Part shown: piece after piece, positions 1-11,689 of the stretch
Layout: the number at the start of each line of letters is the position of its first letter
How positions within the stretch are numbered: the first letter of the stretch is position 1
DNA from: Ochotona curzoniae
Lineage: Eukaryota; Chordata; Mammalia; Lagomorpha; Ochotonidae
Assembly (NCBI RefSeq): GCF_017591425.1
Contig: NW_024466599.1
Coordinates: 22,978,001-23,042,000 of the forward strand
Reading direction: 5' to 3'
Length of the DNA stretch: 64,000 nucleotides
Made by a program: the position numbers and the translations under genes
Notes under the pieces: generated by a model
What the model was told of the DNA's origin: nothing
The model's input: the letters and a program-made list of their open reading frames with translations, nothing else
Database searches by the model: none

Positions 1-18
1 CCTTAAAAAATTATTCAC

Positions 19-356
19 CATGGGTCCACACCGTTGCGAGTGGTCAAAGTCCTCGCCTTGAATGCGCCGGGATCCCATATGGGCAACGGTTCTAATCCCA
101 GCAGCCCTGCTTCCCATCCAGCTATCTGCTTGTGGCCTGGGAAAGCAGTCAAGGATGGCCTAAGGCCTTGGGAGCCTGCACCCGTGTGAGAGACCCAGAA
201 GAAGCTCCAGGCTCCTGGCTTTGGATCTGCTCAGCTCTAGCTGTTGTGGTCACTTGGGGCATGAATCATCGAATGGAATATCTTCCTCTTTGTCTCTGCT
301 CCTCTCTATATTATCTGCCTTTCCAGTAAAAAAAAAAAAAATTTTTTTAAATCTTT
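19..356 (+). repeat. CSINE, near full length
   Basis: The + oriented tRNA-derived lagomorph SINE has head AAGTCCTCGCCTTGAATGCG, body GGCCTGGGAAAGCAGTCAAG and an A-rich tail. It is flanked by direct repeats AAAAAATTATTCA (5-17 and about 358-370), a target-site duplication. Confidence 0.9.
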
Positions 357-427
357 AAAAAAATTATTCATCTGCCTTTTTCCCCAATCTCCTAGCCTAC
401 ATCTGTCATTTCTATATTCTTTATTTT

Positions 428-750
428 TTTAAAAAAGATTTATTTATTTTTATTAGAAAGGCAGATATACAGGGAGGAGGAAAGACAGAGGAAGATCTTC
501 CATCTGATGGGTCACTCCCTAAGCAGTCACAGTGGTTGGAACTGAGCCAGTCGAAAGCTAGGAGCCAGGAGCTTCTTCCAGGTCTCCCATGTGCTGGTCC
601 CAAGGCTTTGGGCCGTCCATGACTGCTTTCCCAGACCCAAGTGGGGAGCTGGATGGGAAGCGGGGCCTCCAAGTTTTGAACCGGCACCCATATGGGATCC
701 TGGTGCTTTCAAGGCGAGGACTTTAACCATTATGCTAGCATGCTGTGCCC
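428..750 (-). repeat. CSINE, near full length
   Basis: The antisense CSINE runs from AAGATTTATTTATTTTTATT to CTAGCATGCTGTGCCC. Flanking copies of TCTTTATTTT on both sides mark the target-site duplication. Confidence 0.9.
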
Positions 751-756
751 TCTTTA

Positions 757-930
757 TTTTATTTTTTAAAGATCTGTTTATTTCTATTTGAAAGGCATTG
801 AAAGGCAGATTTTACAGAGAGAGAAGGAAAGATCTTCCATTCACTGGTTCACTCCCTGGAGGGCTGCAGTAGCCAGAACTGACCTGGTATGAAGCTGGGA
901 GCCAGGAGCTTTTTTGGGTCTCCGATGTGT
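757..930 (-). repeat. older CSINE, 3' part
   Basis: It has an AAAGATCTGTTTATTTCTAT start and GATCTTCCATTCACTGGTTC, and is cut off before the SINE head. It lies directly beside the preceding younger copy. Confidence 0.75.
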
Positions 931-939
931 TTGCCGGGG

Positions 940-2990
940 CTCTATGACCCTATGAGATGGCTAGGACAGATGGAAACTGCTTTTATCACGCATTAAAATT
1001 TTAATGCTACAGATTCACAAATGAAACTACAAATCATCGTCCAGAAGAACAGTTTGTTTTGATAATTCCTTCTGAGTGAAGTATTATTGTTTTCCTGAAA
1101 TTTTTATCTCACTATGGCATGTTTTTCAGTAGAAAACTACCTTTGTGTTTGTCTGAAATTCTGTTACCTGTCAGCATTGAGCCCTTTGGTGGAAAGGTAC
1201 ATTGCTAGGGTGAGGGAGTCTCAGCAGTTCAGGCTCTCCTGTTAGGCCATCAGTTTGCTCCATAGAGCTTTGGTCCCATGAAGAGTTGCCTTAGGTGCTG
1301 AAAGGGCTTGTGGTGTTCGAGTTCAGCTCCCTGAGCTCTTCATTCTCCAGGACAGATTGTTGTGAACTCTGTTCTAATTTAGTCTCGTCATGGTACTCAA
1401 TATTGATTTCAGCTGGAGTGTGTCCCCTAAAGGAATTTTCTCTTTTTTCCAAGTGGAGAGCATCTTTTATGTGTCTGTTTAGAATCTGAAGGCCATTAGA
1501 AACTTCAGTACTGCAGATTTTCAGCTAAGTTTTTTCAACCAGTATAGAATAGCTAATTGCATACTTGGGCAGTGGTATTGTAAAGATGAATACCAAAGTT
1601 TCCCTTCTAGATGATTCTGATCTCATGGGATAAATGCACATGAACAGAATACTCCGTGTGTGCTGACAGGTGCCGAGGACAGTGGCTGAGCCATTTCCAG
1701 TTGCTCTTTGACCTTCGTGTCTGCAGCATTGCTTCCTTCTCTGTCATCCTTCCCTAACGCAGTAATCCATTCAGCTTTTATCTTGCTCAAATTCCTTTCC
1801 CAAGACTCCTGGGACTTCTTTCATGATTTTGATTTTGATTAGAAATTAGCCTTGTGGAAAAATTTGGCTTTAATTTATTGTTAGTTTTTTTATTTCCTGT
1901 TTGACTTCGTTTTCTCAGTTATTGTTGGTTCAGTTATATAATTGCCCACTTCACAGTTGACAATAGCAATTGATCTGTCCTCGGAGAAACTGTACATAGC
2001 TTAACCAAAGGAATATTTATGGAAGATTTTGAGGTTCTTGGGAGACATTTCAAGTCCTTTTCTTCTTCCTGGTGTTGAATTGTCAAGCATCTTGCTCTCT
2101 AATCTGATTTTCCAGTGGTGGCAGTTGATGGAGACAAACATTAGTTTAGGCTTGCTACATGCTGGACAGAATGCTGGGTACGTTTCACATCTGATTCGTT
2201 CAGCTTCTCTGTGGTACGGTGCGGATGAAGGCCAGAGTCCCCAGCTGTCCGTGTAACTTGATGATGGTCTTACTTCAGTGCAGCGGCACAGACATTTGTA
2301 GTCCCCTTCACTTTCTCAGGTGCTCATCTTGTAGTTGGAAGTCTGTAGAGTGGATTCTGTGGTTATCATTTTCCAGGATGTATTGAGACTGCCGATTGTA
2401 AGACAATGAGCACACACCAAACTGGTGGCCACAGGAAGCCTGATCTGAATCTCAGAAGAAAATACGGTCATTTCCGTCTATCCAGCAGGAGGGTTATTTG
2501 GAAGACTGCAGAGCCTGGGTGTCTGCTTTTCTCTCGGACAGGCCCTACCTGTACTGCACATGCAGTGGGTTCCTGTAGGAAGAGGAGTTCTGTTGTGCAG
2601 AAGTTGAAGGAAGAGCACCTCATGTTCACTCTAAAGTTTAATGATCAGTAGAAATTGCACACTGGCAGCTTATGGGTGGATATAGGCCGGAGAGGCATTC
2701 CACACAATATTTTAGACACTATTAGAGTAAACATTTTCACATTTCACTAAAAAAAAAATCATAAATTTCTTGTCTTATCTTAAAGGATCAAAAAAATGTG
2801 GAAAAACTAGGGCAGGTTCCCATACTGTTATACTTGCTGGGTAGAGCTGAGCAGTGGCCCTTGGATACTTGTTTGCTCGGCTTGAATCTTGGCTGACTTG
2901 ATTTTATGCTGAGATTCACCCTTTGTATACAGTTGTTATCACAAATAGTATTAATAACACTTGGCTGTGTGGAATTATAAAGCAAAATAG
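940..2990. other. intronic stretch, no recognised gene or repeat
   Basis: About 2 kb of mixed-composition intron without CSINE. No exon with splice sites and no known repeat was recognised. The minus-strand conceptual translation has scattered open blocks (see findings), but nothing I can name. Confidence 0.6.
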
Positions 2991-2999
2991 AGTGTTTGG

Positions 3000-3217
3000 A
3001 GAAGGCATCTGTCCTGCTTGTTGAGATGCCTGCATTGTATGTCAGATTTGATTCCCATCTTTAGCTCCCGAGTCCACCTTGCTTCTAATGTAGACCTTAA
3101 GAAGCAGTAGGTAATAATTGAAGTAGTTGGTTCCCTGTCACCTACATGGAACACCGGAATTGTGGCTCCAGGTCAAACTGGTCATTGTGGACATTCGGGT
3201 CGTTAACCAACAGATGG

Positions 3218-3218
<1 letters not shown>
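3000..3218 (+). repeat. old CSINE subfamily, + strand
   Basis: The ordered but diverged blocks GAAGTAGTTGGTTCCCTGTC and AACCAACAGATGGGCG match the body and tail of the older CSINE type. Its tail has become the (CT)n tract that follows. Confidence 0.7.

Positions 3219-3220
<2 letters not shown>

Positions 3221-3255
<35 letters not shown>
3221..3255. repeat. (CT)n microsatellite
   Basis: About 17 uninterrupted CT units grow out of the CT-rich tail region of the adjacent SINE. Confidence 0.95.
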
Positions 3256-3260
<5 letters not shown>

Positions 3261-3359
3261 CTTGACTATTTAGTACTGTATTTATTGAAACAGCCTAAAT
3301 CTGTGTGTATGTGTGAACTGGGGAATGGTCTTTCAAACTTACATCTAATAAGATTTTTT

Positions 3360-3677
3360 TTTAAAGATTTATTTTTATTATTTTTTTATTAGAAAGGCGA
3401 ATATACAGAGAGGAGAGACAGACAGGAAGATCCTCCGTCTGATGATTCACTCCCCAAGTGAGCACAACGGCCGATACTATGCCGATCCGAAGCCAGGAGC
3501 CTCTTCCGGGTCTCCCACGTGGGTGCAGGGTCCCAAAGCTTTTGGCCGTCCTCAACTGCTTTCCCGGGCCACAGGCAGGGAGCTGGAAGTGGAGCTGCCG
3601 GGATAGAACTGGCTACCATATGGGATCCCGGGCATGCAAGGCGAGGACCCCAACCACTGCGCCACCGTGCCGGGCCC
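3360..3677 (-). repeat. CSINE, young full length
   Basis: A complete antisense copy ends at GCGCCACCGTGCCGGGCCCC. The duplication CTAATAAGATTTTTT / CTAGTAAGATTTTTT flanks it. Confidence 0.92.
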
Positions 3678-3689
3678 CTAGTAAGATTT

Positions 3690-6585
3690 TTTAAAGCCAT
3701 ACAGGTTCATCCGGAGCAGTTGCTCATTTATTGGTGACTTTATGCATTTAGGAATGTGCTTTTATCCTCTTTAATGTATGTTTAGATGAAAAGATTCTTA
3801 CTTCCTATAAAATGCACCTGAGTTTTTCCTTAGGAAAGGCATTTGTTTTAAAAGGTTTGAGAGTTTCCATAGACAGACATTGTTGCTTTGAATTTATTCT
3901 TTAATGGGCAGAGGAAGCGTCTGGGACTTTCACTTGGCCTCTGTACTGCAGTTGTACTCTCCAGAGGCTCTGCTGACTACTTGGTGAATCTCACTCCATC
4001 CCATAGTCAAGAACTAGGAACTGGCATGGTGTGGCCCAGTGACTTACTCAGCCCTCTCAGGGGTGAACTGACTCTCCAACCCAATTCTCGCATCACAGTG
4101 GTGTTCTGTGTCTCGAAGGATTAACATTAACTAAAGCTAACACTGTAAGGATGAATTGTATATTTTTCCCCTGCACACGGTTAACTGTTAAATGGTTGCA
4201 TTGAAGAGGGGAAAAGAACTACATTGTATACTTGCTCTGCTCTTGCAAGATTCTTCCTCCATGATGTTGGCTTTTCCTTTATTTCTGTTTAAGAGGATCT
4301 GAGTCTGAACTGACTCAGGGCTAAGAATGAGGTGTGAGACAGTGTCTTAGCCTGGGGGAGCTCATGGGAGGCATCTGGTCTCCAGTCTTGGATTGTGTTT
4401 TATTTTAAATAATTGACTTCTGTTACATAAATCAAGTTTGTACTTTGTCGGCTATTCATCTAATTTGGCTCTAAAGTTTGGCGATCAGTCACTCATTTCT
4501 TTAAGATCCGTGCTGGCCCAACTATTCTAAAGATCACTGAAGCCATGCCTGTTACAAATTACTGTGATCCTCTTGCTTCCAGGGTCTCTGTGCTATTAGC
4601 AGACCTCAATAGCCTCGGTTCTAATCATCCCCATTGCAATAATAAAGCTCTTTTTAACATGACATCCAAGTTCTTCCGTGCCTTACACAAGACATCTACC
4701 ATAGCATCTTCCAAGAATGCTGGTTCATCCATATGCTATGTATTTCTCAAAGCCAAGATGAAGGGAGTATCCCCTGGGTCCAATTAAGGGACATAATGAA
4801 CAATGGGTGAACAGGTTACAAATGAAGAATTAACAACCACCTTTTTATTCTGAGTTCTTGGATTCTTTCCTCCACATAACAGCAAGGAATTTCTGGCATC
4901 TCAACTTTGTTTAATTTGAGCCACATTTGAATCCAGGTTTTAGTGAAGCAGTTGAGCAAATAATTTAGCACCATCCTCAGCTGCTTGAATTGCAATGTGA
5001 ATCAAAACTTACTGATGGGTATCTAAATTCAGCTATGGGTATCTAAATTCAGCTTGAATCAAATTATGATAGTTTTTGTCTCTGTTGTAACACGCTTGGA
5101 CCCTGTTTTACCACATGGTCCCCTGTAAATTCACAAAATCTTGCAGTCTTTTGCATGCAGGTTTATTTATGTCTGGAAGCTATGTGGATGGAAACCTGCT
5201 ATCCATATAACCATCATCCATGTAGCCTTAGACTGATGAGGTAGGGAAGGGCTGCCTCTGCTGATGTAGTAGTCTCAGAGGGTTGAAGGTTTCTGTTATC
5301 CAAGTCATTCCAAATGCATCTATTTAAATGCTGTGGTCTTGCCCTTTCACAATTGGTGCTCTCTTCTGCTCTGGCCATGGTGAAGTACCTGGTACTGAAC
5401 TTAACCTCTGGCTACTTAACAGATGCTACGATGACTATGGTTGTGTTACAAGCTTACTCAAACTTAGTAGCTCAGAAATATAACCTCCATTTTTTTCTCT
5501 GTAGTTTTTGTGGACTGAATTCAGGAAGGGCATGCCTTGGTAGTGACGTGAGATATGCCGTGTCGTCAGGTGTCAGGTGCAGCTGGGACAGCTGAGGACT
5601 AACTAGGCAACTCTTCATCCAATCCTAGGGCTTTTCTGTGTGGCTTTTGCTGTTGAATCAGTTAGTGTAGGGCTTTTCACAGTGCCGCTATCTCAGGTAG
5701 TAGGGCTGCTTAATCAGGCACACAGGGCTCCAAGTGAGTGTTCCAGGAACAGTCCAACTTGGCAGGTTGCAGCGTATCACTTCCTGTGATCTCAAGTCCA
5801 CCCAAAGTCAATCACTAAAAGAAAAAATAAAATAGTGTATAGCTAATTGCCAGTGGAAGAAAAATCAGGTAGAAGACCAAAATATATTTGATCAGTCCAA
5901 CCAAAATGCCTTAAGTTTTGCATTGAACTAGTGAATCTGAATTAGTTCAAACATCCTAATCCAGCAATTCTGGTAGAGCAATATTGACCCACATTTGGCT
6001 TCGGCTGCCCCAGCTTGGCAGCTATAAGGGAAAATAAATTATTTTAAGTAATTGTAGAAATTCTCTGACCTTGATTATTTAAAAATCTGAGTATCATTTT
6101 CTCTCTTGAGCTGCCCAGTGAACTTGAAGGCAGCCAGCTTACACATCGTTGATTTGTGCTTTCATGAAATAGCCCACAACTCCATGCACAGAGCCTGCAT
6201 TTGGTGGGTGCTTTATGCAGTTGTTTCGTCCCTGGATATCATGGGTAACCATGTTTCACCCTATCATGATCGCTGCATACTCACTTCTTCAAAGCTCATC
6301 AGATAAGATGCCAGTTACAAATCCCATTTTAACCCCCAAGGTTTTACTGCCAGCAGTCTGTTCTGTACTCACTCACTCCAATAGTTTTTGCTTGGTTGCA
6401 GACCCCAGAATTCACTGTAACTGAATATACAGAAATGAGCTTATTATGTGAATTAACTCACAGAATTTGCAGTACTGTATAAGGTCCAACTTTCTGTGCC
6501 AGTCTGTCAAGAAAAGTGCATTTAACTATTCTGTCATCTCAGCAAAAATTCTATTGCCATTATGATCTTTAAGGTATAATTTTTG
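3690..6585. other. intronic stretch, CSINE-free, unclassified
   Basis: About 2.9 kb without a recognisable exon or CSINE. It contains a local tandem duplication of TGGGTATCTAAATTCAGCT (about 5016-5053). The 5625-5815 segment (ccaagtgagtgttccagg) faintly resembles old DNA-transposon or LTR-type repeats, but I cannot place it. Confidence 0.5.
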
Positions 6586-6603
6586 ATGAGTATATCTCTC
6601 TTT

Positions 6604-6889
6604 AAAAAAAATGATTTATTTATTTTTATTGGAAAGGCAGATATACAGGGAGGAGGAGAGACAAGAGAGGAAGATCTTTCGTCTGAAGATTCACTCCCCA
6701 AGTGTCTACAATGGCTGGAGCTGAGCCAGTCTGAAGCCAGGAGCCTGGAGCCTCTTCCGGGTCTCCCAAATGGGTGCAGGGTCCCAAAGCTTTGGGCTGT
6801 CCTTGACTGCTTTCCCAGGCCACAAGCAGATAGCTGGATGGGAACGGGATTCGAGGGGACTTTAGCTACCAGGCTATCACGCAGGGCCC
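6604..6889 (-). repeat. CSINE with clear target-site duplication
   Basis: Antisense CSINE. GAGTATATCTCTCTTTA (6588-6604) and GAGTATATCTCTTTA (6890-6904) are near-identical flanks. The head is shortened near 6845-6860. Confidence 0.92.
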
Positions 6890-7021
6890 GAGTATATCTC
6901 TTTATAGGTGACTTTATAGTTGTGATTAGGCATATTAGTAACATTATTTGTAAATAGAGAAATTGCATCAATTGTATCTTAAAACATCATGCTTACTATT
7001 TGTAAAGCATGTAAAGACTGT

Positions 7022-7152
7022 AAAGATTTTTTTTTAAAATGTATTTGAAGATTAGTGTTACAGAGAGAAGGAGATCTTTCATCTGCTGTTTTTCTTTTGA
7101 AATGGCTGAAATGACCATAGCTAGACCAAGCTAAAGCATGGAGCCAGGAACT
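7022..7152 (-). repeat. old CSINE fragment
   Basis: It has tail-side motifs GATCTTTCATCTGCTG and GGAGCCAGGAACTT in antisense order. It is interrupted by the next CSINE. Confidence 0.65.
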
Positions 7153-7455
7153 TACATATTTATTTGTTTGTTTATCCGTTTCAAAGGCAGAGAGAGAGAG
7201 AGAGAAAATTTCTATCCACTACATGAAAGGACATGTTGGCCCCAACTGGGCTCGTCCAAAGCCAGGAAACAGAAGCTTCATCCAAGTCTCCCGTATGAGT
7301 GAGGGGCCCAAGTACTTTTGTTCTCTGCTGCTTTCCCAGGCACACTAGAAGGAGCTTGTTTGGAAGCGGAGCAGCTGGGACTTGAACTGGCGCCTGTATG
7401 GGATGCTGGTTCTAAAGGCATTGGTTTTACCTGCCACAACACAGTGCTGTCCCTG
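7153..7455 (-). repeat. CSINE, older copy
   Basis: Antisense CSINE from TATTTATTTGTTTGTTTATC to the head region ACAACACAGTGCTGTCCC, including GGAGCAGCTGGGACTTGAAC. Confidence 0.85.
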
Positions 7456-7459
7456 CATG

Positions 7460-8250
7460 TTTATTTTTGCTATTTGGGAGTTAGAATAATTTTCCATTTG
7501 AGGCTGTTTTAGGATTCTGGTTCCATTTTCAGATTAGGCTTAACAGCCTGCTTCAGCCACTCTGAGTCAAATGCAGAAGGGCCAACATCCAAAGATGTTT
7601 TACCCTATCAGAAGCACAGCTCTGCTTTCAGAGATACCACAGAAATTAGGCTGCTCAAGGATTTTAGCTGTGTCCAACCTAAAGAAAATCAAGTAGACTT
7701 TCAGATTTGTATATGTTAAGGTCTTTCAAACTCTCATGTTCGTTTATAGAAGGATGGCTTTTCTGGGTTTGTCCGTCTGTGTTGACAAAAGCTGTCTTAG
7801 CATCATTGCCAGCCCCACTGCTATTTATCTCAAGGTGTTTATGTTTCTGAGGATGTGAAGTAAAACTGCTACTGCCTCTTGCTCCCTTTACCAACAGTAG
7901 ATTGCAGCCGTGAGTAGGGCTAGTGGGGCACCTTCCAATAGTGCCACCCCAGGGACCACTGAATAGTCCACCTGCTCTTCTGAAGGAAGCCTTTCTTTGG
8001 TGCTTTTCCGTGAGGATTCTAGAAGGCCAGTTGAGTGGCATTTCACTCTCATCCCTTGTTTCTGTCTTTTACTTGTACTGCATTTGCTTTCCATTGGTCT
8101 TTAATCTATTTTCTGTCGTAGATACTTAAAATAAATAAATATTCTCAAATGCTGAAAAGGATTTTGCATCTTGTGAAGTAAAATATGTACGTATGCTAAA
8201 AATTATCAGTCACAATTAAGCAACTTTGTTATTTCTGTTGCTGTTTCTAG
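7460..8250 (+). other. intron end upstream of exon A
   Basis: Unique intronic sequence with no recognised repeat. It ends in the acceptor TTTCTGTTGCTGTTTCTAG directly before the first exon in the window. Confidence 0.6.
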
Positions 8251-8478
8251 GCGGAAGAAATCCTTAGACAAGAGCTGGAGAAAAAAGAGACCCCGCGTTT
8301 ATACTGCTTACTTGGCGACGTCCTCCGGGATCACGCTTGCTACGACAAGGCCTGGGAGCTGTCCCGCCACCGCAGTGCCCGGGCTCAGCGCTCCAAAGCC
8401 CTGCTTCACCTTCGCAACAAGGAGTTTCAGCAGTGTGTGGAGTGCTTTGAACGCTCTGTCAAGATCAATCCCATGCAG
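8251..8478 (+). CDS. TTC27: TTC27 coding exon A (first of eight in window)
   Basis: This 228-bp exon encodes 76 codons in phase 0 at both ends. It is preceded by a pyrimidine-rich tract and TCTAG, and followed by the donor GTTAGA. The translation starts [13 protein letters not shown] and ends SVKINPMQ. It contains the motif LYCLLGDVL (about residues 17-25 of the exon) and a TPR repeat built on [20 protein letters not shown], which runs into the P of NPMQ, the usual TPR position-32 proline. TPR repeats are antiparallel helix pairs that form a protein-binding superhelix, so the likely role is as a scaffold or adaptor. The exon is GC-rich compared with the AT-rich intron around it. Identification rests on near-identity to the remembered mammalian TTC27 sequence. 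I am very sure of the family and of the splice borders. Confidence 0.97.
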
Positions 8479-8645
8479 GTTAGACCATGTCAGTTCTCGC
8501 TGTGTGTTCCCATTTTCCATCCCTGTGACTGGAGTGCTTGTCTTTGGGAGCTAAGAACATGTAGTCTGTACTCTGCTTCTTGCTTGCCACCAAAAGTGAG
8601 TGGTAAGTTTTCCCCTGCTTTCTTTCTTTCATGTGTGTATGTGTT

Positions 8646-8942
8646 TAAGATCTATCAATTTTTTATTGGAAAGGCAGATCTCACAGAGAGGAGAGTCAGA
8701 GAGAAAGATCCTTCATCCACTGGTAAGTAGCTGATCCGAAGCCAGGAATCAGAAGCTTTCTCCAAGTCTCCCAAGTGGGTGCAGTGTCCTAAGACCCTCA
8801 GCCGTCCTCCACGGCTTTCCCAGGCCACAAGGCAGGAGGCTAGGTGGGAAGCGTTGCTGTTGGAATTAGACCTGGTGCCCATATGTGATCTCAGTGTGTT
8901 CAAGATGAGAACTTTAGCTGCTAGGCTATTGCACTGGACCCC
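8646..8942 (-). repeat. CSINE
   Basis: Antisense copy about 170 bp downstream of exon A: TTTTTATTGGAAAGGCAGAT to CTATTGCACTGGACCCC. Confidence 0.88.
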
Positions 8943-9059
8943 AAGATCCACGTTTTTAAAGTGACATGATAAATTTATGGCAGTGAATGTAATTTAAGTG
9001 GATAAGAGTTTAACCTTATTTTGTATCTAATATGTTCAGTTAGTAAATGATTTTCTTAT

Positions 9060-9290
9060 CAGAGAAACGGGCAGAAATAACTCTTTCATATGCTGGTTCA
9101 TACCCCAAATGCCCTCCAGAGCCAGGAGACTGTCACCCAGTCTGAATGTCCAACATGGGCAACATGGGGCATTATCACCTGCCCCCTCCTTGGGTACACA
9201 TTGGTGGGAAGCAGCTTTGGTAGGAGAGGAGCCGGGGCTCCAGGCATGTCACCATGGGATGCAGACATTGCAACTGGTGGTTTAATAACT
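9060..9290 (-). repeat. old CSINE, diverged
   Basis: Contains GCTGGTTCATACCCCAAATG and a GGGATGC-type head in antisense order; internal parts are deleted. Confidence 0.6.
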
Positions 9291-9330
9291 GTATCAGATT
9301 CCAACTTGATCATTTCTTAGTAAGGAATTC

Positions 9331-9620
9331 TTGGGCCCGGCATCATGGTTCATTGGCTAAACTCTGGCCTTGCACACCCTGTGATCCGACATGGGCTGCA
9401 GTTCGTATTACGGCGGCTCCACTTCCCATCCAGCTCCTGCTTGTGGCCTTGGAAACAGTAGAGGGTGACCAAAGGCCTTGGGATCCTCCACCCATGTTGG
9501 AGACCTGGAGGAGACTCTGGCTCCTGGCTTCAGATCAGCTCAGCTCCAGCAATTGCAGCCATTTGGGGAGGCAGACCAGCAGAGGCAGGATCCTTTTGTA
9601 TTTCCTTCTCTCTGTAAAGA
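9331..9620 (+). repeat. CSINE, tail-truncated
   Basis: The head GGGCCCGGCATCATGGTTCA and the body CCTTGGGATCCTCCACCC are clear. The copy stops after CCTTCTCTCTGTAAAGAG without the A-rich tail. Confidence 0.85.
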
Positions 9621-9639
9621 GTTCTTACAGTTCTTTCTA

Positions 9640-10195
9640 TTTAGGTGGTGGTAGGTACATTCACCTGCTGAGCATGATCTCCAGAAACTCTGACCTTGTG
9701 ACTCTGAGCCCCTGTGCCCATTTAATGCTTCTGCTGTGCCACGCCTCCCATCCCCCACCAGCCCTCTCCCCCTCCCCTGCCTCCCTAGTCCCTGGTAACT
9801 GTCATTTACTTTCCACCCCAGGAAACTTTTTAAAATGTTACTTATTTATTTTTACTTCATTAGCAAGACAGAGAGGCACAGATCCTTCACCTGCTGACTC
9901 ACACCCAAGAGCCCACAGCAGCCTGTTTCATGAATTTACCGCATTTGCCTCATAAAAGCAGAATCATGATGTATTCATCCTTTTGTGCCTGGCAGGTTGC
10001 AAGTAGTATAGTGTGTTCCAGGCTCATCCTTGTGTCAGAACCAGCTACCTTTTGGAGACTGAATAAATACTCCCATGGGGAAATGCTGTCCATCACGCAG
10101 TGGCACTGGAGTTGCCTCAGCTCTTAGCTATTGCGAATAGTGCTGCTTTTGCCCATGCATTGTGAAATTAGTTGTCATTTTTAACTGGTTGTACT
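9640..10195 (-). mobile_element. L1M-type LINE 3' end, antisense
   Basis: The order CTCCCTAGTCCCTGGTAACT, then ATAAAAGCAGAATCATGATG, ATTCATCCTTTTGTGCCTGG, GCTCATCCTTGTGTCAGAAC and TAGCTATTGCGAATAGTGCT is the familiar reverse complement of the L1M 3' region. A CSINE fragment sits inside at about 9830-9925. Confidence 0.75.
9830..9925 (-). repeat. CSINE fragment inside L1M
   Basis: Tail-side motif TTATTTATTTTTACTTCATT and GATCCTTCACCTGCTGACTC in antisense order. It is nested in the older LINE. Confidence 0.7.
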
Positions 10196-10209
10196 CAGAA
10201 ATTTTCTTT

Positions 10210-10470
10210 TAGAAGTTATTTTTTTGAAATATAGAAATGCATACCCACACGCGTGTGTGTACGTAGCTTCTGTCTGCTGGTGCATTCCCCAAGCATCTGT
10301 GGTAGCTGGGGATGGGCCAGGCCAAAGTTGCTAACGGAGAACTCCATCTGGGCTCCGCATGTGGGTGACAGTGACCCATATGCTTGAGCCTTCCCCTGCT
10401 GCCTTCCATGGTGCGTGTTAGCAGGAATTGGGAGCACGGTGCATTTTCTGTGGCTGTTTGATCTGCTTGC
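10210..10470 (-). repeat. old CSINE with short CA/GT stretch
   Basis: Antisense motifs TCTGCTGGTGCATTCCCCAA, GATGGGCCAGGCCAAAG and GCCTTCCATGG in CSINE order; strongly diverged. Confidence 0.65.
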
Positions 10471-10594
10471 TTTTCTCATTGTGGGTGGTGAATACAACTA
10501 GAACCTTCCAATTCAGGTGACTGGTTAAAAACCTGAAACAGAGAACAGGGTAGGGCTAAGTGCACAGCATTAGTAGAAAGTAATGAATTTGCTT

Positions 10595-10895
10595 AAAAAT
10601 TATTTTTTTTCATTTGAAAAGCAGATTTTATAGAGGAGATGGAGAGACAATACTTCAATCTGCTGGTTCACTCCACATGGCCACGACAGCCAGAGCTGAA
10701 CTGATCTGAGGCCAGGAACCAGGAGTTTCTTCTGGGTCTCCCACGTGGGTGCATGAGCCTAAGGGATTGAGCTGCTTTCCCAACCATTAGCAGTGAGCTA
10801 GATCAGAAATGGGTCTCCAAGACATGAACTGTGCTCATATCGGTTGCCAGCTCCACAGGGTGGAAGGTTAGTCTGGTGTGCCACCAGGCTGATCC
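10595..10895 (-). repeat. CSINE
   Basis: Antisense copy from TTATTTTTTTTCATTTGAAA to GTGTGCCACCAGGCTGATCC. Confidence 0.85.
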
Positions 10896-10929
10896 TAGGA
10901 GTTGAGTTTATTGATCGTTTGTTCTCATT

Positions 10930-11361
10930 CAGTGGTTCTCAATTTGAGTGCTTTTTTCCCCCTTTCCCTACAAAGGATATTTGACAATTTCTGGAGATGT
11001 ATTTGGTTTTTACAGTGAGTAAGCAGAGGGAGGAGTTGTAACCAACATCTAGTGGGTACCGATTCCATAACACACAGCACGGTATCCCACAGTAAAGAAT
11101 GATCTGGCTTATAATGTCAGTAGGTTAGTTCAGCACTGTGGCATAGTAGATAAAGCCACCAGCTGTGGCACCCGTGGCTCCTGGTTCCTGGCTTCCAGCC
11201 AGCCCAGTGCCAGCTGTTGTGGCCATTTGGGGTGGAACCTCTACCTCTAACTCTGCCTTTCAGATAAATAAATAAGTACATAGATAAACCTTTTAAAAAT
11301 TGCACATCTTACCACAACAGCCAGTAATATCAGCAGAGCTGCAGTTGCACACTCCTGCTCT
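10930..11361 (+). mobile_element. MER5A-type DNA transposon relic, split by a CSINE
   Basis: It starts CAGTGGTTCTCAATTTGAGT, continues with TTTGACAATTTCTGGAGATG and CATCTAGTGGGTACCGATTC, and after the CSINE resumes at about 11301 to end near GCAGAGCTGCAGTTGCACAC. This is the block order of the non-autonomous hAT element MER5A. Confidence 0.85.
11127..11300 (+). repeat. CSINE inside MER5A, internally deleted
   Basis: The head AGTTCAGCACTGTGGCATAG, the body CTCCTGGTTCCTGGCTTCC and an A-rich tail TAAATAAATAAGTACA are present. The middle third is missing. Confidence 0.8.
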
Positions 11362-11689
11362 AACCCGTCTCGCTGTGTTGAGATCAGCATGCTGTGTTGT
11401 GTTACTGACATTGTCCTTTCTTGGAAAGCCGTGTCATATCCCTGCCGTTTAGTAGCCTGTGACTAAGAGTTACCTCAGCATGGCTGCTGTGTGAGTAGGA
11501 AAAATGAATTCCTTACCACACTGCCTGTGAGCCAGCGTCAGATCCCTCGTGCACATGAACTCTTGTGGCAAGCTCCATCTGCGCTCAGGGTGGCTGTGTC
11601 ACCGTGGCCCTCCTGCCGCATTCCTGTCTTCCTCGCTGGCTCCCCATGGCACCTACGGGTTAACTCCTCGGGCCTTGTCTGCACTCTTG

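Noticed and set aside
6534..6971. 145-codon - strand and 124-codon + strand open frames
   Set aside because: Both are read through a CSINE; the same peptide pattern (GKQSRTAQSFGTLH) recurs at many CSINE copies.
1..8250. Searched for the preceding TTC27 exon (region coding WEDVVICYERAGQ in other mammals)
   Set aside because: No matching sequence on the + strand; the exon must lie upstream of the window.
9254..9955. 233-codon open frame on the + strand, the longest in the window
   Set aside because: It crosses a + CSINE and the antisense L1M 3' end. The translation is CSINE-derived (low-complexity P/S/L) and no domain is visible.
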